From an uncultured Alphaproteobacteria bacterium (GTDB lineage Bacteria; Pseudomonadota; Alphaproteobacteria; Methylaequorales; Methylaequoraceae), in contig CACEWP010000001.1 in NCBI GenBank assembly GCA_902563305.1, positions 62,001 through 126,000 on the forward strand: 64,000 nt of DNA, written 5' to 3'. The translations under genes were made by a program, and so were the position numbers. Below the pieces are notes generated by a model. That model worked only from the letters and a program-made list of their open reading frames with translations, made no database searches and had not been told where the DNA came from. Of this stretch, positions 60,631 to 64,000 are shown one piece after another (position 1 is the first letter of the stretch; the number at the start of each line of letters is the position of its first letter).

Positions 60631-61582
60631 TTGAGAACTCTGAGAATAAGGCTGTAGATAAATATCTTTCTGCGAAAGATGGAAGAATTATGACTGTATT
60701 TTTATTTTTCATTGAAATTTCTTCATTAATTTCGACTGCTGCCGAGAGAACTGCACCTGATGATATTCCACCGGCTATTCCCTCAATCTTAGCTAACATT
60801 CTTGCGAAATAAAACGATGAATTGTTACTGATTGATAAAACTTTATCAATTATCTTTAAATCAAGATTTTTAGGAAGAAAACCTGCACCTATTCCCTGAA
60901 TTAGGTGTTGCCCAGGTGTTGATCCACTTATGACTGCTGAATCCTCTGGCTCAACTGCTACAATTTTTATTTTTTTATTTTTTTCCTTAAGATACCTGCC
61001 TACTCCCGTGATTGTACCTCCAGTTCCAACACCTGAAACAAAATAATCGAGTTTGCCATCACAACTTGTCCAAATTTCTTCACCAGTTGTATGATAATGT
61101 ACTTCAGGGTTAGCAGTATTTTCGAATTGATTTAAAATTAAACTATTTGGTGTATTTTTTTTTATTTCAAGAGCTTTATTCATCGCCCCCTTCATTCCTA
61201 ATTTTTTAGGGGTAAGAAAGAGTTTTGCACCAAAGAATTGTAACATTTTTTTTCTCTCTATTGACATACTATCTGGCATAGTAAGTATTAATTTATAGCC
61301 TCTTGATGCACATATAAAAGCTAGTGCTATACCCGTGTTGCCCGAAGTTGGTTCAATTATTGTTGTAGAAGAATTAATAAGTTTTTTTTTCTCGGCAGAT
61401 TTAATCATTGCTAAACCAATTCTATCCTTAACTGATCCAAGTGGATTGAAAGACTCAAGTTTAGCAATGATGTTTCCATGAAATTTAAGGTGATCTTTTA
61501 GTCTTTTTAATTGAACCATTGGAGTTTTACCAATTGTTTCATCAATTGAATTAAAAATTTGAGAGGATTTTTTAAATGACAA
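60623..61582 (-). CDS. cysK: Cysteine synthase family PLP enzyme (CysK-like)
   Basis: The enzyme has FNSIDETIGKTPMVQL at the start, the PLP lysine in NPLGSVKDR, PTSGNTGIALAF, GTGGTITGVGRYL and SSGAVLSA near the end. It makes cysteine from O-acetylserine and sulfide, or acts as a cystathionine synthase-like relative. The start is uncertain: TTG 61582 gives 319 residues and an 11-nt overlap with the upstream rrf2-type gene; ATG 61648 would overlap it by 77 nt. It lies in a cluster with hesA-like and rrf2-type genes. Confidence 0.88.
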   Translation of the reverse strand: MSFKKSSQIFNSIDETIGKTPMVQLKRLKDHLKFHGNIIAKLESFNPLGSVKDRIGLAMIKSAEKKKLINSSTTIIEPTSGNTGIALAFICASRGYKLILTMPDSMSIERKKMLQFFGAKLFLTPKKLGMKGAMNKALEIKKNTPNSLILNQFENTANPEVHYHTTGEEIWTSCDGKLDYFVSGVGTGGTITGVGRYLKEKNKKIKIVAVEPEDSAVISGSTPGQHLIQGIGAGFLPKNLDLKIIDKVLSISNNSSFYFARMLAKIEGIAGGISSGAVLSAAVEINEEISMKNKNTVIILPSFAERYLSTALFSEFSNE

Positions 61583-62015
61583 AATCGACTTTCTTTGAAA
61601 TATTCTTCTGAATATTCTTACTCTTTGCAATTCTGCAAACATCTTCAATTGATATATTATTAAATGTTTGCATACATTTTATTGAAATATCATTAAGAAG
61701 AGGTATTACAATTTTTCTAGAAAGGCTAGAGTTAAAATTATTCACAACTTTGTCATCCTTTGATACGCAATTTATAACATCTGATATCCTTATCTTTCTT
61801 CTTTCTTTTGCCAAACTATATCCTCCTTTTGGTCCTCTTGACCCAATAAGGATTTTATTTTTTACAAGAATTTGCAGAGTTTTCTCTAGATATCTTTTTG
61901 GTATACCTTGTCGATTAGCAATAGCTTCATTTTGAACTGGAGCAGGACCGGCATTTAGAGCTATATCTATTACAGCCTCGATAGCATAAATTATTTTTTT
62001 TTGTACTTTAAACAA
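61572..62015 (-). CDS. Rrf2-family transcriptional regulator (possible cysteine/Fe-S regulator)
   Basis: The 147-residue protein starts at TTG 62015 with an AGGAAAG 5 nt upstream; the ATG at 62075 would overlap dut. It has the Rrf2 winged helix: YAIEAVIDIALN, AIANRQGIPKRYLEKTLQIL (abridged) and GSRGPKGGYSLAK. Cysteines are at 83, 114 and 127, not the tight IscR spacing, so a CymR-like role in controlling cysteine synthesis fits the adjoining cysK better. This is inference from context. Confidence 0.85.
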   Translation of the reverse strand: MFKVQKKIIYAIEAVIDIALNAGPAPVQNEAIANRQGIPKRYLEKTLQILVKNKILIGSRGPKGGYSLAKERRKIRISDVINCVSKDDKVVNNFNSSLSRKIVIPLLNDISIKCMQTFNNISIEDVCRIAKSKNIQKNISKKVDFVI

Positions 62016-62025
62016 ATTAACTTTC

Positions 62026-62472
62026 CTATTTAACTCCTGTGGAGCCGAACCCTCCTGTGCCTCTTTTTGTACCACTCAACTTATCGCTTGCAGTTAACTC
62101 TATATCTGGTAATTGCATGAATACTAATTGAGCTATTCGCATACCACGTTGTACGTTAAAAATTTTCTTTCCATGATTTATTAATATAACCGCAATCTCT
62201 CCTCTGTAATCAGCATCAATTGTTCCAGGAGAATTAAGAACTGTTACACAGTTTTTTAGTGCTATTCCTGAGCGAGGTCTTACTTGTGCTTCCACTCCAT
62301 TAGGCATTTGCAATGAAAAGCCGCATGGAATTAAAACTGATTCCTGGGGATTAATATTTATTTCATTGTCCAATGCAGCTAGCAAGTCAAAACCAGCACT
62401 GCCATCTGTTGCTTTTTTTATTTGATAGAGATTTTTACCGTTTTGTAGTTGTTTAAATAATATTTTCTTCAT
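62026..62472 (-). CDS. dut: Deoxyuridine 5'-triphosphate nucleotidohydrolase
   Basis: The 148-residue protein has the dUTPase motifs in order: GSAGFDLLAA, RPRSGIALK, NSPGTIDADYRGEI, RGMRIAQLVF and RGTGGFGSTG. It hydrolyses dUTP as a trimer, keeping uracil out of DNA. Its ATG shares a base with the coaBC stop. Confidence 0.96.
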   Translation of the reverse strand: MKKILFKQLQNGKNLYQIKKATDGSAGFDLLAALDNEININPQESVLIPCGFSLQMPNGVEAQVRPRSGIALKNCVTVLNSPGTIDADYRGEIAVILINHGKKIFNVQRGMRIAQLVFMQLPDIELTASDKLSGTKRGTGGFGSTGVK

Positions 62473-63680
62473 TATATTAATTTATTTTTTTTAAAAAATT
62501 TAACAATTTTTTTTGTAATTTTTTTTGCGACTTGTGACTTTTTCATCTCAGGCCAGTTTTCAATTTTATTTTTTGTAATTAAAGAAACTTTATTTTTTGA
62601 TGATCCAAAAACATTACTCAGTTTTACATTATTAGCAATTATCCAGTCACAATTCTTTTTAAGTAATTTTTTTTTGGAATTAGTGATTAATTTTGAGGTT
62701 TCGGCTGAAAAACCGATTACTAATCTTGGTCTTTTTTTATGTTTTGATATTTTTTCAAGAATATCTATGTTTTGTTTAAAAGTTATAGAAATTTCCTTTC
62801 CCATTTTTTTTATCTTCTCTGTAATTTTTTTTTTTGGTTTCCAATCCGAAATTGCAGCAGCTGAGATAAACACATCACATGGGAGGTTAGAAACAGTTTT
62901 GTTATAAAAATCATCTGCATTGCTGGCACTTATTACTTTTATATTTTTTGGCTTTTCTAGATTTGTTTTACCAGTGATTAATATTACTTTAGCTCCTAAA
63001 CATTGGATCGATTTCGCAATTTCATAACCCTGAATTCCTGATGAGTAGTTACTTAAAAATCTCACTGGATCAATTCTTTCTTGAGATGCACCAGCACTAA
63101 CTATAATTTTTAATCCAGATAATTCTTTGGGACTAAAGATATCATTTAAATTCTCAATAATGTCATTGACCTCCATAAGTTTTCCTGAACCAACACTTCC
63201 ACAAGCCATACGACCTTTTTTTGGTGAGAAGATCTTTACATTTATTTTAGATAAAAATTTTAGGTTTGTTTTTACCGCCGTGTTGTTCCACATGTTTGAA
63301 TTCATTGCTGGTGCAATAATTTTAATTTTATTTGACGCTAACAAAATATTAGATGAAAGATCATCAGCAATTCCGTTTGCCATTTTTGCAATAAAATTTG
63401 CCGTACAAGGAATTACTAATATTGCATCCACTGTGTTAGCTAGTCTTATATGATTCATTTCCTTTTCCTCTGAAAGTGAGAAAAGGTTTGAATGAACTTT
63501 TTTCCCTAACAAACTCTCAAAAGTAATTAGATTTATAAACTTTTTGGCATTTTCAGTTAAGATGCATTCGATAGTTACATTATTCTCTTGGAGTCTCCGA
63601 ATCAGATCTAAAGCTTTATAACTCGCTATCCCACCTGTAATAATTAACAAAATTTTTTTATATTTAAGAAAACTCATCAT
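62472..63680 (-). CDS. coaBC: Bifunctional phosphopantothenoylcysteine decarboxylase / phosphopantothenate-cysteine ligase
   Basis: The 402-residue protein has an N-terminal flavodoxin-like decarboxylase half (1-180; ILLIITGGIASYKALDLIRRL abridged, PAMNSNMW, and the active Cys in ACGSVGSGKL). A C-terminal ligase half follows (185-400; VSAGASQERIDPVRFLSNYS abridged, SAAISDWKPK). It makes 4'-phosphopantetheine for coenzyme A, using cysteine. It overlaps ubiE by 4 nt; ubiB, often between them in alphaproteobacteria, is absent. Confidence 0.96.
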   Translation of the reverse strand: MMSFLKYKKILLIITGGIASYKALDLIRRLQENNVTIECILTENAKKFINLITFESLLGKKVHSNLFSLSEEKEMNHIRLANTVDAILVIPCTANFIAKMANGIADDLSSNILLASNKIKIIAPAMNSNMWNNTAVKTNLKFLSKINVKIFSPKKGRMACGSVGSGKLMEVNDIIENLNDIFSPKELSGLKIIVSAGASQERIDPVRFLSNYSSGIQGYEIAKSIQCLGAKVILITGKTNLEKPKNIKVISASNADDFYNKTVSNLPCDVFISAAAISDWKPKKKITEKIKKMGKEISITFKQNIDILEKISKHKKRPRLVIGFSAETSKLITNSKKKLLKKNCDWIIANNVKLSNVFGSSKNKVSLITKNKIENWPEMKKSQVAKKITKKIVKFFKKNKLI

Positions 63681-64000
63681 AATTCACAAATGTGTATTGA
63701 AGCCACACCATCTAAAATATCAATCACTTCGATATTTTTAAAGCCAACCTTAAGTAATTTTTTAGTAAGGAGCATTTGATTTGGAAATTCTTTTATGCTT
63801 TGAATCAAGTAAGAATATGCTTCTTTATTGTTGAGAAATATTTTTCCATAAAAAGGTATAATTTTGCTATATAAATTAAATAAAGTTCTTAAACTTCTGT
63901 TATTGATTTCACTAAACTCAAGACAATAAAATTTTCCACCTTTTTTAATTATTCGTTTGATTTCTTTCAGTGATTGGTCAATGTCAGAAAAGTTTCTCAA
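63677..64000 (-). CDS. ubiE: Ubiquinone/menaquinone methyltransferase UbiE, C-terminal part (cut by window end)
   Basis: The frame is open at base 64000; the first codon in the window is an internal Leu, so the gene continues beyond. LRNFSDIDQSLKEIKRIIKKGG (abridged: RNFSDIDQSL), FYCLEFSE, PFYGKI, YSYLIQSIKEFPNQ and the final DGVASIHICEL match the C-terminal half of UbiE. It methylates the quinone ring using SAM. Confidence 0.93.
   Translation of the reverse strand: MRNFSDIDQSLKEIKRIIKKGGKFYCLEFSEINNRSLRTLFNLYSKIIPFYGKIFLNNKEAYSYLIQSIKEFPNQMLLTKKLLKVGFKNIEVIDILDGVASIHICEL

Overview
The window is a gene-dense, AT-rich stretch (by eye about 30% G+C) of a bacterial chromosome. The gene content and order point to an alphaproteobacterium, probably a marine, streamlined one. 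Evidence: Irr beside Fur, DUF2244 and TIGR02186 proteins, PstA with a long N-terminal extension, an OlsB/OlsA-like pair after fur, and the order miaB-phoH-ybeY-corC-lnt-metK-trmB-nusA-infB-rbfA-truB-rpsO-pnp. I cannot place it to genus. Genes are tightly packed with many 1-30 nt overlaps. I see no tRNA, rRNA, CRISPR array or transposase, and no gene-free stretch longer than about 210 bases.

Layout. 1-5412: the end of dapB, a small lipoprotein-like gene, an EamA transporter and DUF2244 protein, a PfkB kinase, a small membrane protein and a GT2-GT9 fusion glycosyltransferase. 5464-25287: a phosphate island, all on the minus strand apart from an inserted block. It holds phoB, phoU, pstB, pstA, pstC, pstS, sixA, ppx, ppk1, arsJ with its GAPDH partner, plcP, an Agt-DgkA fusion, an OprO/P-type porin and a PhoR-type kinase. 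TGTCAT/TGTAAC repeats spaced exactly 11 bp lie upstream of pstS, the arsJ-GAPDH gene and the porin, which argues for one PhoB regulon. 25327-36770: mutS, glnD, murJ, trpS, a TSUP transporter, TIGR02186, usp, nifU-like and a Bax-like glucosaminidase. 36767-39626: polysaccharide deacetylase, VanX-type dipeptidase, tsaB, rimI, tusA. 39732-58408: fur, olsB/olsA-like acyltransferases, then the long translation/RNA operon ending in pnp, a nitronate monooxygenase-like gene and irr. 58431-64000: an SH3 protein, a D-2-hydroxyacid dehydrogenase and a minus-strand run ubiE-coaBC-dut-rrf2-cysK-hesA.

How the phosphate genes fit together (inference from families and context): the porin and PstSCAB import phosphate and PhoR/PhoU/PhoB sense it. 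Ppk1/Ppx store and release polyphosphate. GAPDH+ArsJ expel arsenate that enters by the same route. PlcP strips phospholipid head groups, Agt converts the resulting diacylglycerol (DAG) to glycolipid, and the fused DgkA domain can return DAG to phosphatidate. The OlsB/OlsA pair elsewhere in the window may supply phosphorus-free ornithine lipid.

The least explained part is the block at about 17950-20082 inside the phosphate island. It contains a short HTH protein, a Fae (formaldehyde-activating enzyme)-like protein, a lysine-rich coiled-coil protein whose N-terminus is a diverged copy of the same HTH protein, a 102-residue protein coupled to an unlisted 24-codon leader ORF, and three copies of a CGCAANNATTGCG palindrome. 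Two of those palindromes sit inside near-identical TTGACA/TATATT promoters. This looks like a small self-contained regulon and is the best candidate here for an undescribed system.
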